This document shows, one piece after another, positions 1 to 8,485 of a stretch of 64,000 nucleotides of DNA (its first letter is position 1; each line of letters starts with the position of its first letter). A program made the position numbers and the translations under genes. Source of the stretch: Clostridia bacterium (GTDB lineage: Bacteria > Bacillota > Clostridia > Oscillospirales > Acutalibacteraceae); contig JAFVVQ010000066.1 of NCBI GenBank assembly GCA_017502085.1, positions 1 through 64,000 of the forward strand. The letters are read 5' to 3'. The notes beneath the pieces are model-generated. The model was given only the letters and a program-made list of their open reading frames with translations, ran no database searches and was not told where the DNA came from.

Positions 1-44
1 AAATTTAAAAAATCAGCAAAAAAATTGTGATTTTAATGAAAAAA

Positions 45-70
45 GCCCCGCAAAATCGAATTTGCGGGGC
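45..70 (-). terminator. Rho-independent terminator
   Basis: A perfect ten-base stem (45-54 pairs with 61-70, GCCCCGCAAA arm) with a six-base loop is followed on the minus strand by six T's. It lies just past the stop of the small gene at 101, so it ends the minus-strand operon that starts near 1698. Confidence 0.9.
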
Positions 71-100
71 TGATTGTAACTATTCGACTGTTTTTTTATT

Positions 101-265
101 TTATGAGTTGTAATCAATGATTACTTCGTCGCCATCATAATAATGAAGTGAGATCTCGTCAGCAGACGGGTCATAAAAATCTTCATCCTTGGGTTTGTAA
201 GCTTCTCTGAATACCTCTTTCACCTTCAAAAGGGTTTCGCATAGCTTTATAATTTTTCTGAGCAT
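101..265 (-). CDS. Small acidic-tailed protein, unknown
   Basis: A 54-residue protein with a basic, helical N-terminal half (residues 1-25, rich in K, L and V) and a very acidic C-terminal half containing DEDFYDPSADE and a YYDGDEV segment. I chose the start at 265 because AAGGAGG lies six bases upstream; a longer reading from 283 would put the ribosome site inside the gene. That ribosome site overlaps the stop codon of the CAP-domain gene, so the two are probably translated together. No signal peptide or known domain is visible. It is the last gene of the operon, directly before the terminator. I do not recognise the family. Confidence 0.6.
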   Translation of the reverse strand: MLRKIIKLCETLLKVKEVFREAYKPKDEDFYDPSADEISLHYYDGDEVIIDYNS

Positions 266-276
266 ATAATTCCTCC

Positions 277-816
277 TTAACAAGCAAACAACTGCACGGC
301 ATAGTAATAGCCTTCTTCAGAAATCAATACCGAGATGCCGCTGTATCGCCATTTCGGATTGAGTAAGTTCTCTCTGTGTGAATCCGAATTCATCCAAAGC
401 TCAAGCGCTTTCTTCTCTTGTGATTGAGTGGTACTGCGGATAATCACAATGTTTTCGCCGTAGCTTTTGTAACGAAGCCCGTGCTCGTAAAATGCTGTAT
501 AGAATTTTTCTCCGTTTGGACGTGTGTGCCCTTTGATCAATGATGAGATTTGCTCATTGCATCGCGTATACGCCACTTTACAGATGTTTTTGTCCAACAG
601 CAAGGGTTCAACCCCTGCATTTATACGAGCCTGATTACACAGCTCAAAAAGCCTTTCAGACGCTTCGTTCATTTTGAACACTTCGTTCTGGGGTGTTATC
701 TCGGTCACAGCGGTTGTTGATTCTTCAGGATTCTGAAAACTTTTCACTGCATCCTTTAATGAACCTAAAACCATAAAAACGATTGCCAAGAAAACGGATA
801 TTAATTTTTTGATAAT
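277..816 (-). CDS. CAP (SCP/PR-1-like) domain exported protein
   Basis: The C-terminal 125 residues match the CAP superfamily: a NQARINAG helix, a GHTRPNGEKFYTAF segment, a GENI motif and a DSHRENLLNP motif ending in the usual YYAVQLF strand. Bacterial CAP proteins are exported; many have no known activity. No ATG precedes the domain. The strong site AAGGAGG sits just before an in-frame ATT (816) and ATC (813); starting there adds a leader reading IKKLISVFLAIVFMVLG, a good signal or anchor sequence. The TTG at 789 has no ribosome site and would cut the leader in half. I therefore prefer the rare ATT/ATC start. The ATT at 816 overlaps the stop of the upstream gene. Confidence 0.7.
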   Translation of the reverse strand: MIKKLISVFLAIVFMVLGSLKDAVKSFQNPEESTTAVTEITPQNEVFKMNEASERLFELCNQARINAGVEPLLLDKNICKVAYTRCNEQISSLIKGHTRPNGEKFYTAFYEHGLRYKSYGENIVIIRSTTQSQEKKALELWMNSDSHRENLLNPKWRYSGISVLISEEGYYYAVQLFAC

Positions 817-1250
817 TATTCCTCCTTATTATCGTTAATAAAATCGAAAACCAGTTCACCGTCGGCTATACAGACCGTACAGAGAATTCTGGCAATGTTA
901 CTCATATTGCCGTTCCTGATGAATATTACTGCCGAAGAAACGGGTCCGTCACCGTAATTGTTGTTCCAGACAATAAACGTTGAGTCCGGTGTTGATGAAA
1001 ACAGCTTGTTTTTAGCACCGACAACAGGCATAAAGGGATTTTTCCTGATATTTAATATCCTTAAATTTACCGCTTCTCCTGTCTTTCTGAATAATAAAAG
1101 GTGACCGTCTGTTTCATAAATCCTTGCAACAGGCGTTTTTACACCGTCTTTGTAGCTGTAAAACACCAGCGATGAAGTTTCGGAAGAGCCTTTGATGATA
1201 TACGTCATTTTTTCACTGATGAGAAAGAAGTTTTTAAGATTCTCAAACAT
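816..1250 (-). CDS. Hypothetical protein, beta-rich, paralogue of the neighbour
   Basis: A 144-residue cytoplasmic-looking protein with no signal peptide or membrane segment. It is made of short alternating hydrophobic strands (LVFYSY, HLLLFR, SAVIFIRNG) and ends with an ARILCTVCIADGELVF stretch. The gene upstream encodes a protein of the same length ending in LLCRCYVSNGTLAIQF, so the two are probably diverged duplicates; this is inferred from layout and the shared C-terminal pattern. The start at 1250 is chosen for the upstream GAGGAGG; a longer reading from 1400 would overlap the neighbour by 140 bases. Function unknown. Confidence 0.65.
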   Translation of the reverse strand: MFENLKNFFLISEKMTYIIKGSSETSSLVFYSYKDGVKTPVARIYETDGHLLLFRKTGEAVNLRILNIRKNPFMPVVGAKNKLFSSTPDSTFIVWNNNYGDGPVSSAVIFIRNGNMSNIARILCTVCIADGELVFDFINDNKEE

Positions 1251-1260
1251 AACGTCCTCC

Positions 1261-1698
1261 TCATCCAGCAAACTGTATAGCCAGCGTGCCGTTTGAAACA
1301 TAGCATCTGCAAAGGAGGTGTGTTTTCGTCTCACCGCTGTGTGCAAATCCGATTGTCGTTCCGGTAGTGTAGTCCAGATCGGGATAAATGTCACCCTCAC
1401 GGAAGATAAATGTTTTTCCTGATTTCATTCTCTGTTCTGTCTGGTCGACCATTCCGAGTCTAACTCGCTGTTTGTCATAGCTCCAGACGTTGTCCTGATA
1501 CTGTTCCTGCGTGATTACCAACTGATGGTTTTGATTAAGGCGCAAAAAAGCGCATGAAGCATCATCGAGATCGGCAATTGATGCAACGATGGAATCGGGA
1601 CGATCGATTCTGTAAAAATCAATAGACCTCATTTTGGTTACCTTTGCAAAGAATACGGTGTCTTCACCTTTTGTTCTGATAAAAATTTTTTCTGACAT
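1261..1698 (-). CDS. Hypothetical protein, beta-rich
   Basis: A 145-residue protein, first gene of the minus-strand operon, with CAGGAGG eight bases before its ATG. It contains alternating short strands (DTVFFAKV, LVITQEQY, KTFIFREGDIY) and ends in LLCRCYVSNGTLAIQFAG, which resembles the end of the following gene. No signal peptide, metal-binding cluster or known catalytic motif is visible. The ten-base gap to the next gene and strong ribosome sites throughout indicate one transcript down to the terminator at 45-70. I do not recognise the family. Confidence 0.65.
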   Translation of the reverse strand: MSEKIFIRTKGEDTVFFAKVTKMRSIDFYRIDRPDSIVASIADLDDASCAFLRLNQNHQLVITQEQYQDNVWSYDKQRVRLGMVDQTEQRMKSGKTFIFREGDIYPDLDYTTGTTIGFAHSGETKTHLLCRCYVSNGTLAIQFAG

Positions 1699-1764
1699 TA
1701 ATTTTCCTCCTGAATTAAATTAATTTTTTTCGTACAAGTTACGACACGGTTTTTGGGGGCGGTT

Positions 1765-2185
1765 GAAATAAAGCCTCTGTGACCGTTCCCGCAACAGACA
1801 CAGAGGCTCGGATTATTCTTAAAACAATCGGCAAAAGACAAAACCGATTGCCAAAAGTCAATAGGAGTTAACTCTTAAGAATAATCCTTGAAACATCATA
1901 ATTTCAGAACAGCATCAAGGGAGTGCTGTTCTGCGGAAAATTCATTCCGTCATTTTCCTCCTTTCAAAAAAATTACAGCGTTGCGAAAGTGATATGAGAG
2001 ACGTAATGTCGGCACGCTGCTCGCTTTTCAGATGAGAGTCAGGGCGGTGTCAATAAACCACCGTCCTTTCAGTTGTTTTCTCGTAAATATTCCTCCTTAA
2101 ATGATTTGATGTTGTCTCAGAGCATAAGACTGTTGAAATTTTCGGTTATGAATCCCTTGCATTCATAACCATAACTCCTTTTGTC
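1765..2185 (-). other. Structured leader or small-RNA region with three orphan ribosome sites
   Basis: The stretch 1699-2372 has no convincing gene. Read on the minus strand it carries hairpins at 2170-2144 (ten-base stem), 2067-2041 (nine-base), 1933-1905 (ten-base), a two-armed structure closed by a 13-base stem (1810-1822 with 1875-1887, with an inner hairpin 1825-1850 and a palindrome 1865-1874), and a terminator-like hairpin at 1808-1772 followed by TTTATTTC. Between them lie three good Shine-Dalgarno sequences (2182-2173, 2098-2092, 1965-1957) that precede only reading frames of 3-21 codons. It could be a leader of the operon below, a separate small RNA ending at 1772, or a decayed peptide operon. 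Confidence 0.4.
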
Positions 2186-2372
2186 TCATATTCATAAAAA
2201 GTATGTAAGAATGACGTAGTCTTAAATATTATGGAACTGAAAATAGCAGAAAATCTCTTTAAAATTAAGCGAATATGAAGAAAACACTAAAAAAATATCT
2301 ATCTACAGAATTTTATAAAACACTTGTAATCTTTCTGCCTTTATGATAAAGTTGGTGTAAAGAAGGTGTGTT

Positions 2373-3014
2373 ATGAATCATAAGGATATGCTTACTGAAC
2401 AGAATTTTCCCAACGGGATTGCCACAGCAGCAGAACTGAAAGCAGCAGGTATAAGCGGATATTGCATCAATCAGCTTTGTGAAAATGGGGATATTATCAG
2501 AATCAGGCGTGGAGTTTATAAAATAAAAACCTTGAAGATCAGCGACAAGCGAGAAATTGTTCTTGCCGCTATTCCTCAAGGTGTGTTTTGTATGAGCGAA
2601 GCTTTGTATATCCATGGTTTCAGAAAACGTAAACCATATAAACATGAAATCGCCGTTCAGAGAGGTTTTGTCCACTCTAACAGCAGATTTATAAAAGCTA
2701 TTGATTTACAGGTTTACTACATTAAACCCGAACTTTTTGAAATCGGAAAGACGGTTTCTAAAGAGGGATTGCCGTGTTATGACCTTGAACGCACAATCTG
2801 TGACCATTTCAAAAATCATACCCGTATCAGCTGGCGCAGACTGCGTGAGCTGTCAAAGAAATACCGCGATTATGACGGCAAAGACATCGCACTTCTCAAA
2901 TCCTATGCAGAAAAACTTAACCTCTCTGTTGCTGCCATGCAGAAAATGAATTGGATGATATTCAAGCATTTTGAAGAAAAGAAGAAACATAAAAAGGAAA
3001 AACCCGTAGCATAA
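2373..3014 (+). CDS. AbiEi-type antitoxin-like protein (orphan)
   Basis: A 213-residue protein whose first 65 residues form the winged-helix domain typical of AbiEi antitoxins: a GIATAAELKAAGIS helix, then INQLCENGDIIRIRRGVYKI. The middle keeps the family features, including MSEALYIHGF and the YDLERTICD motif. In type IV toxin-antitoxin pairs AbiEi represses its operon and opposes the nucleotidyltransferase toxin AbiEii, which should follow directly. Here the next gene encodes a Fic protein and no AbiEii is present, so this is either an orphan antitoxin-like regulator or a pair with a different partner. The C-terminus is very basic (KKKHKKEK). Start at 2373 follows AAGGTG; the gene has its own terminator. 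Confidence 0.75.
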   Translation: MNHKDMLTEQNFPNGIATAAELKAAGISGYCINQLCENGDIIRIRRGVYKIKTLKISDKREIVLAAIPQGVFCMSEALYIHGFRKRKPYKHEIAVQRGFVHSNSRFIKAIDLQVYYIKPELFEIGKTVSKEGLPCYDLERTICDHFKNHTRISWRRLRELSKKYRDYDGKDIALLKSYAEKLNLSVAAMQKMNWMIFKHFEEKKKHKKEKPVA

Positions 3015-3027
3015 TCAGCTGCGGGTT
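3001..3027 (+). terminator. Terminator after the AbiEi-like gene
   Basis: A ten-base stem (3001-3010 with 3018-3027, one G-U pair) overlaps the last codons of the AbiEi-like gene and is followed by a short T-containing stretch. It separates that gene from the Fic gene. Confidence 0.55.
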
Positions 3028-3157
3028 TGCTATATTTCCCATAATTTCGCGCGTTTTAGGAAATATATTTTTACTATTTTTAAAATATTTGTTGATATCC
3101 TTCCCGAAATGTGATAAACTTACTTTGTATTATCGTATCCGAACGGAGGTAAACTCT

Positions 3158-4054
3158 ATGAATTATATAAAAGCGTCTCAAGCTGCGGAAAAATGGGGCA
3201 TTTCTCCCAGAAGAGTCCGCATGCTCTGTGCAGAAGGAAAAATAGAAGGAGCTGTTCAGAAAGGCAAGCTCTATATGATTCCTGAAAACGCACAAAAGCC
3301 TGCTGACGGCAGAGTTAAATATAATATTCTTGCTGATATCGAAGCTAAAAAGTCTCGTCTTTCAGAGATGAGACCGCTCACCGCAGGTGAAGTTGAACGC
3401 CTTCGTGAAGAATTTATGGTTGAATTCACATATAATTCCAATGCCATCGAGGGCAACACCCTTACGCTTAAAGAAACCGCAATGGCTCTTGAAGGTGTGA
3501 CCATTGACCGGAAGCCTCTCAAAGACCACCTTGAAGCGGTAGGACACCGTGATGCGTTCCTTTATGTGCAGGATGTTGCTACAAAGGATATGCCCATCAG
3601 CGAGAGTGTAATCAAAAATATCCACTCCCTTGTTCTGATAAACAGACCCGAAGATAAGGGCGTTTACCGCAGAATCCCCGTTCGCATTATGGGAGCATAT
3701 ACGGAGCCTCTGCAGCCGTATATGGTTCAGCCTGCGATGGAAGGACTTCTGATTGAAGACAAAAAGCGTGTCGAAACAATGAATATCATCGAGCGCATTG
3801 CCCGTTTCCACCTTGAATTTGAAGGTATCCACCCATTTATCGACGGCAACGGAAGAACAGGCAGACTTGTTCTGAACCTCGACCTCATCCGTAACGGCTA
3901 TCCACCTATAAACGTCAAATTCACAGACAGAAAGCGTTATTACGAATCATTCGATGCGTATTTCCGTGATAACGACGCAAGCAAAATGACTGCCCTCATC
4001 GCAGAATATGTCAACGAAAGACTGGATGAGTATTTAGCGGTGTTGGAAAATTAG
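3158..4054 (+). CDS. Fic-domain nucleotidyltransferase with N-terminal HTH
   Basis: A 298-residue Fic/DOC protein. Residues 225-236 form the complete active-site motif HPFIDGNGRTGR, so it should transfer AMP or a related nucleotide to a hydroxyl of a target protein. The inhibitory helix motif S-N-A-I-E-G-N is at 94-100, upstream of the Fic core, with Glu98 expected to block ATP binding until relieved. Residues 4-40 look like a MerR/excisionase-type helix-turn-helix (a QAAEKWGISPRRVRML segment). This architecture is common next to type I restriction genes in Clostridia. The start at 3158 follows CGGAGG; a longer reading from 3089 is unlikely. The target is unknown. Confidence 0.9.
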   Translation: MNYIKASQAAEKWGISPRRVRMLCAEGKIEGAVQKGKLYMIPENAQKPADGRVKYNILADIEAKKSRLSEMRPLTAGEVERLREEFMVEFTYNSNAIEGNTLTLKETAMALEGVTIDRKPLKDHLEAVGHRDAFLYVQDVATKDMPISESVIKNIHSLVLINRPEDKGVYRRIPVRIMGAYTEPLQPYMVQPAMEGLLIEDKKRVETMNIIERIARFHLEFEGIHPFIDGNGRTGRLVLNLDLIRNGYPPINVKFTDRKRYYESFDAYFRDNDASKMTALIAEYVNERLDEYLAVLEN

Positions 4055-4083
4055 TGTGAGTTTTATTTGAAAGGAATACAGTA

Positions 4084-4560
4084 ATGGTTAAATTATTTGA
4101 AATACCAATATATGCTTTGTCAAAGGGGTCTTTATCAAAACGTTATAATAGAACGGTCGAAAAAATTAAGAATAAGTACCCTGAAGCTGACCAGGAATCT
4201 TTATCAAAGACCGTTGAATTTCTCACTTATCCTCAGCGGTTATGGGAGCATAACCATGTGGTGGGGTATATAGATATAATTTCAGAAAAACAAGACATTG
4301 TTTTTGAAATATATTTGCCGTATCCCAAAGTTGAAAGATACCATTGGAATAGTAAAAACAGAATCTTTTTGTATAACGTAATGGCAAACGGAACCCGTTT
4401 TTATGTTGACAAAAACATAAGCAATTCAGAAATACAGACAAAAATCTTTGAAATGCTTGATTGGATAATAAAAGATCTCATACCCAAAAGATATTATGTT
4501 GATCGTGCTACTTTTGACGCAGTGAATATGCATGTAGATTATTTGGGCATTATCAAGTAA
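4084..4560 (+). CDS. Hypothetical protein in the restriction island
   Basis: A 158-residue, mainly helical, slightly basic protein with no signal peptide or membrane span. Notable segments are a basic N-terminal helix (KRYNRTVEKIKNKYPEAD), a central strand pair (IVFEIYLPYPKVERYHWNS) and a C-terminal WIIKDLIPKRYYV helix. It sits 29 bases after the Fic gene and 24 bases before hsdM on the same strand, so it is probably co-transcribed with them. The base composition is more AT-rich than hsdM, as for other accessory genes here. I do not recognise the family; a role linked to the restriction system is only inferred from position. Confidence 0.7.
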   Translation: MVKLFEIPIYALSKGSLSKRYNRTVEKIKNKYPEADQESLSKTVEFLTYPQRLWEHNHVVGYIDIISEKQDIVFEIYLPYPKVERYHWNSKNRIFLYNVMANGTRFYVDKNISNSEIQTKIFEMLDWIIKDLIPKRYYVDRATFDAVNMHVDYLGIIK

Positions 4561-4584
4561 ACACAGAGTACGAGGAGAATTATT

Positions 4585-6411
4585 ATGATAAACATTCGTA
4601 AGCTTGAAACAGAATTATGGGAAGCGGCAGACCTTCTGCGTGCTGATTCGAAAGTTACTTCGCAGGAATACTGTATGCCCGTATTGGGCCTTATTTTCTT
4701 GCGCTATGCATACAGCCGATTCAAGTTCGTTGAAGCTGATATATTAAAAAATCGCCCTGTTCGTAACGGCAGAGTTCTGCCTGTTGAAGCGGACGATTTC
4801 AAAACAAAGAGTGCTATATTTCTTCCCGAAGAAGCACGATATGATTATCTCATTAACCTGCCCGATAACACCGATATGGGACAGGCTATCAACCGTGCAA
4901 TGGAATTGATTGAGGAGCAGTCCGCTCAGCTCAAGGGTATTCTTCCCAAGAACTATACCATTCTTCAGAATGACCTTCTTCGAGAACTTCTCCGAATTTT
5001 CAACAACAGTGCTTTCAACGAAATGAAAGACGATATTATCGGACGCATTTATGAATATTTCCTCAACAAATTTGCACCTGCTGTCGCATCTGATGACGGT
5101 GTGTTCTTCACACCCAAATCATTGGTAAGAATGATTGTTAATATCATTGAGCCCACACACGGAACAGTTCTTGACCCTGCGTGCGGAAGCGGAGGTATGT
5201 TTGTTTCATCTGCAGATTTCATTGAAGGTTACGGAGCTAATGCCAATACTGCAATGACTTTCTATGGTCAGGAAAAGGTTGATTATAACGCTAAACTTTG
5301 CATTATGAATATGGCAGTTCACGGACTCAACGCAAAGATTGTTTCGGGCGATGAAGCAAACAGTTTTTATCACGATGCACACAATCTTGAAGGCTGCTGT
5401 GACTATGTTATGGCTAATCCACCTTTCAACGTTGATAAGATTAAGGCGAAATCCGCATCTGATGCAGGCAGACTTCCTTTTGGTTTGCCCGGTGTAAATA
5501 AGAATAAAGAAATAGGTAACGCAAACTATCTTTGGATTTCATATTTCCACGCTTACCTTAACGAAATGGGCAGAGCGGGATTTGTTATGGCATCGTCGGC
5601 TACAGATAGCCAGGGCAAGGATAAAGATATCCGTGAGCAGCTTATTAAAACGGGCGACGTTGACGTTATGCTTTCTGTAGGCAACAATTTCTTCTATACA
5701 AAGAGCTTGCCGTGCACACTCTGGTTTTTTGATAAGGCAAAGAGAGCAGAAAACAAAGACAAAATTCTCTTTATTGATGCGAGAAACTATTACACCGTAG
5801 TTGACCGCACACTCAACGAGTGGAGCGAATGGCAGATGAAGAATCTGAATGCTATCGTCTGGCTCTACCGTGGAGAGATTGATAAATACACAGCGCTTAT
5901 TCAACAATATAAAAATGCTTTTCTTGACTATGCAACATCTGCTGCTGATATGGAGTTGGATGAAATCCTGCGCAAATATGCCGATTTCTTTTCTCTGAAA
6001 ACAGCTATGGAATCATATTTAGCCGAGAAACGCAAGAGAGCAAAAGAATGCATTGAAACTGTTGAGAAACGCAAAAAGAAAGCCGAACAAGCAAAATGGG
6101 ACGAATATCTTTCCTGGATTGAAGAAATCATCAGCGTTACCAAAGAAGCTTGCTGGCTTTATGAAAAATTCGGTGACGGAGAATATAAGGATATTCTCGG
6201 TCTGTGCAAGTGCGCCTCGATTGAAGAAATTGAGCAGAAGGGTTGGTCTCTGACTTCGGGTGCATACGTCGGCGTTGCGCCCGTTGAAGATGACGGTGTT
6301 GATTTTGCAGAGCGTATGGCAGAAATCCACGCAGAGCTTCTCGCACTTCAGTCCGAATCCAACGAGCTTATGACAACCATCTCAAAGAACATGGAGGAGA
6401 TGGGGTTATGA
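4585..6411 (+). CDS. hsdM: Type I restriction-modification DNA methyltransferase subunit M
   Basis: A 608-residue adenine-N6 methyltransferase. The HsdM N-terminal helical domain (about 1-140) is followed by the SAM-binding motif D197-P-A-C-G-S-G-G and the catalytic N278-P-P-F. With HsdS it methylates adenines in the bipartite recognition site; with HsdR it forms the restriction complex. It is longer than the usual 480-530 residues because of a charged coiled-coil near 460-510 (KRKRAKECIETVEKRKKKAE) and a long C-terminal helix that should pack on HsdS. GAGGAG precedes the ATG. Its last four bases overlap the hsdS start (ATGA), showing translational coupling. Confidence 0.95.
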   Translation: MINIRKLETELWEAADLLRADSKVTSQEYCMPVLGLIFLRYAYSRFKFVEADILKNRPVRNGRVLPVEADDFKTKSAIFLPEEARYDYLINLPDNTDMGQAINRAMELIEEQSAQLKGILPKNYTILQNDLLRELLRIFNNSAFNEMKDDIIGRIYEYFLNKFAPAVASDDGVFFTPKSLVRMIVNIIEPTHGTVLDPACGSGGMFVSSADFIEGYGANANTAMTFYGQEKVDYNAKLCIMNMAVHGLNAKIVSGDEANSFYHDAHNLEGCCDYVMANPPFNVDKIKAKSASDAGRLPFGLPGVNKNKEIGNANYLWISYFHAYLNEMGRAGFVMASSATDSQGKDKDIREQLIKTGDVDVMLSVGNNFFYTKSLPCTLWFFDKAKRAENKDKILFIDARNYYTVVDRTLNEWSEWQMKNLNAIVWLYRGEIDKYTALIQQYKNAFLDYATSAADMELDEILRKYADFFSLKTAMESYLAEKRKRAKECIETVEKRKKKAEQAKWDEYLSWIEEIISVTKEACWLYEKFGDGEYKDILGLCKCASIEEIEQKGWSLTSGAYVGVAPVEDDGVDFAERMAEIHAELLALQSESNELMTTISKNMEEMGL

Positions 6412-7649
6412 AGACGGTTACAGTTAGAGATTTAGGTCGTGTTGTAACAGGTCACACACCTCCTACCAAAAAGCGAGAATACTATGGCGATTTTTATCCT
6501 TTTGTGAAGCCTACAGATATGATAATAGGTAATAAGTATACATATCATACGGAAGAAGGATATTCAAAATTAGCCTATGAAAAATATAATACAAGTCTTA
6601 TACCTAAGGGTTCAACTTGTGTTGTTTGTATTGGAACATTAGGCGAAAAAATGACAATGGCACATTGTGATTTGTTTACAAATCAATCGGTTAATTCAAT
6701 TATACCTAATGATGAATATGACAATCACTATGTATATTATTTGTTAAAATACAATTTAGGCAAAGTAAAAGCTTTAAACAAAGGGACAGCTTCTGGCAGA
6801 GAATTTGTATCTAAAACAACCTTTTTAGATATGATGATTCTTGTGCATGAGGATAAAAAAACACAACATAAAATAGGGCAAATATTGTCAGCTTATGATG
6901 AACTTATTGAAAACAATCAGAAACAAATAAAATTACTTGAAGAAGCGGCACAGAGACTTTATAAAGAATGGTTTGTTGACCTTCGCTTTCCCGGACACGA
7001 AAATACGCCTATCACTGACGGCATCCCCGAAGGTTGGACATTGAAAACGGTTTCAGAATGTCTTGAAATGCATATTGGTGGAGGTTGGGGTAAAGAAACA
7101 CCAACAGGGAAAAATAGCATACCAGCAAAAGTTATTAGAGGCACCGATATAAATAATATCAAGTCTGGTGATTTTAGTGATGTTCCTTTGAGATATCATT
7201 CCGAAAATGATATAAAAACAAGAAGTCTTAAAAGCGGCGATATTATCTTTGAATTGTCGAATGGAAATATTAATAATATTGGTAGAAGTTTGTTGTTAGA
7301 CGATTTAATGTTAAAAAGATGTGGTCAAAACACAATTTGTGCAAGCTTTTGCAAATTGTTTAGGCCTTTAGATGAACAGCATTCAATCATTTTATATTTA
7401 GAAATTCAGGAAATGCAAGAAAGCGGTCGTATGCTTCCGTTTAAAAAACAAGGTTCTAATGGAATAAATAATTTTGCGTTTGATGACTTTCTTCAACATA
7501 AACTTATTGTTCCTAACACTGGTTTTAATATGTATCCATTTGTTAACATAATAAAACAAATATCAAATTTACAAAGTCAATTTTCATTATTAATTGATGC
7601 TCGTGATCGTTTGTTACCCAAACTCATGAGCGGTGAATTGGAGGTGTGA
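6408..7649 (+). CDS. hsdS: Type I restriction-modification specificity subunit S
   Basis: A 413-residue HsdS with the usual duplicated plan: target recognition domain 1 (about 1-155), a conserved helical spacer (KIGQILSAYDELIENN then KLLEEAAQRLYKEWFVDLRF, about 160-200), target recognition domain 2 (about 205-375), and a second conserved helix ending in RDRLLPKLMSGELEV. It sets the two half-sites of the methylated sequence. Both recognition domains are visibly AT-richer than the spacers, the usual sign of domain exchange. The start overlaps hsdM. The recognition sequence cannot be read from the protein. Confidence 0.93.
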   Translation: MKTVTVRDLGRVVTGHTPPTKKREYYGDFYPFVKPTDMIIGNKYTYHTEEGYSKLAYEKYNTSLIPKGSTCVVCIGTLGEKMTMAHCDLFTNQSVNSIIPNDEYDNHYVYYLLKYNLGKVKALNKGTASGREFVSKTTFLDMMILVHEDKKTQHKIGQILSAYDELIENNQKQIKLLEEAAQRLYKEWFVDLRFPGHENTPITDGIPEGWTLKTVSECLEMHIGGGWGKETPTGKNSIPAKVIRGTDINNIKSGDFSDVPLRYHSENDIKTRSLKSGDIIFELSNGNINNIGRSLLLDDLMLKRCGQNTICASFCKLFRPLDEQHSIILYLEIQEMQESGRMLPFKKQGSNGINNFAFDDFLQHKLIVPNTGFNMYPFVNIIKQISNLQSQFSLLIDARDRLLPKLMSGELEV

Positions 7650-8485
7650 TGGTGACTAAATTTTCGGCAAGAATCGGACATTCAGACGAGTCCGAAACAC
7701 AGATATACTATATATCTCAAGCTTAAAGAAACAGAATTTGGAATTTGTTTTATCAAGAAGAAATTGTAAAGCTGGGCAAGAAAAGAATAAAAAGTTCTTT
7801 CAAAAGTGAAGGCTTAATAGAAGATGTTCTTCTTGATAGACTGGGTTTATTAATTAACGCAAACGGAACAAAAACCAACAGACTCAAAAATTATTTTTTG
7901 AAATGCGAATGGTATGAGGTCTTGGATTTTGTGGAAGCGCATATTTCAGCCTTAGGGGAAGAAGAAAAGAAAATCAGAACCAGACTTTACAATGAACTCT
8001 TTGAATATGAAGGAGTTAAGTTCCGCTTAGTGAATGAATTAATATCTCCTATCTATAATAAATCAGAAATTGAGGTGCTTGAACAATCGGCATCAACGGA
8101 ATTCGATTCAGTAAATCAACATATCAAAAAAGCCTTAGCATATTTTTCGGACAGAAAACACCCTGATTATGAAAATTCAATCAAGGAATCCATAAGTGCT
8201 GTTGAGGCTGTGTGTTGTATTATCAACGGTAAAAACGAAACCCTGAACAAAGCTTTAGATCACTTACAGAATAATGGGGTTCACATTCATCCTGCTATGA
8301 AAAATGCTTTTGTATCATTGTATGCGTATACCTGCGATGAAAAAGGTATCCGTCATGCTGGCATTGAATTCGTCAATACACCTTCAGAGGATGCGAAGTA
8401 TATGTTGATATCTTGCTCGGCGTTTGTGAACTATTTGATTGAAAAGTGGACTAAAACCAATAAGGCAGAAGAAGGTGATATGTAA
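7649..8485 (+). pseudogene. AbiJ-like (NTD4-type) abortive-infection protein interrupted by a stop codon
   Basis: One reading frame runs from ATG 7649, overlapping the hsdS stop, to TAA 8485, broken only by TAA at 7724-7726. Before the stop it reads VTKFSARIG and TQIYYISQA; straight after it reads RNRIWNLF. AbiJ-type N-terminal domains have FS-R-G near the start and an LRN-LWN motif, so the stop stands where a leucine is expected (TTA changed to TAA). The C-terminal part is intact and has the usual ESISAVEAVC helix, an IHPAMKNAF segment and GIRHAGIE. Either the gene is inactivated, or the 246-residue remainder starts at TTG 7745, or the base is an assembly error. Confidence 0.75.
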
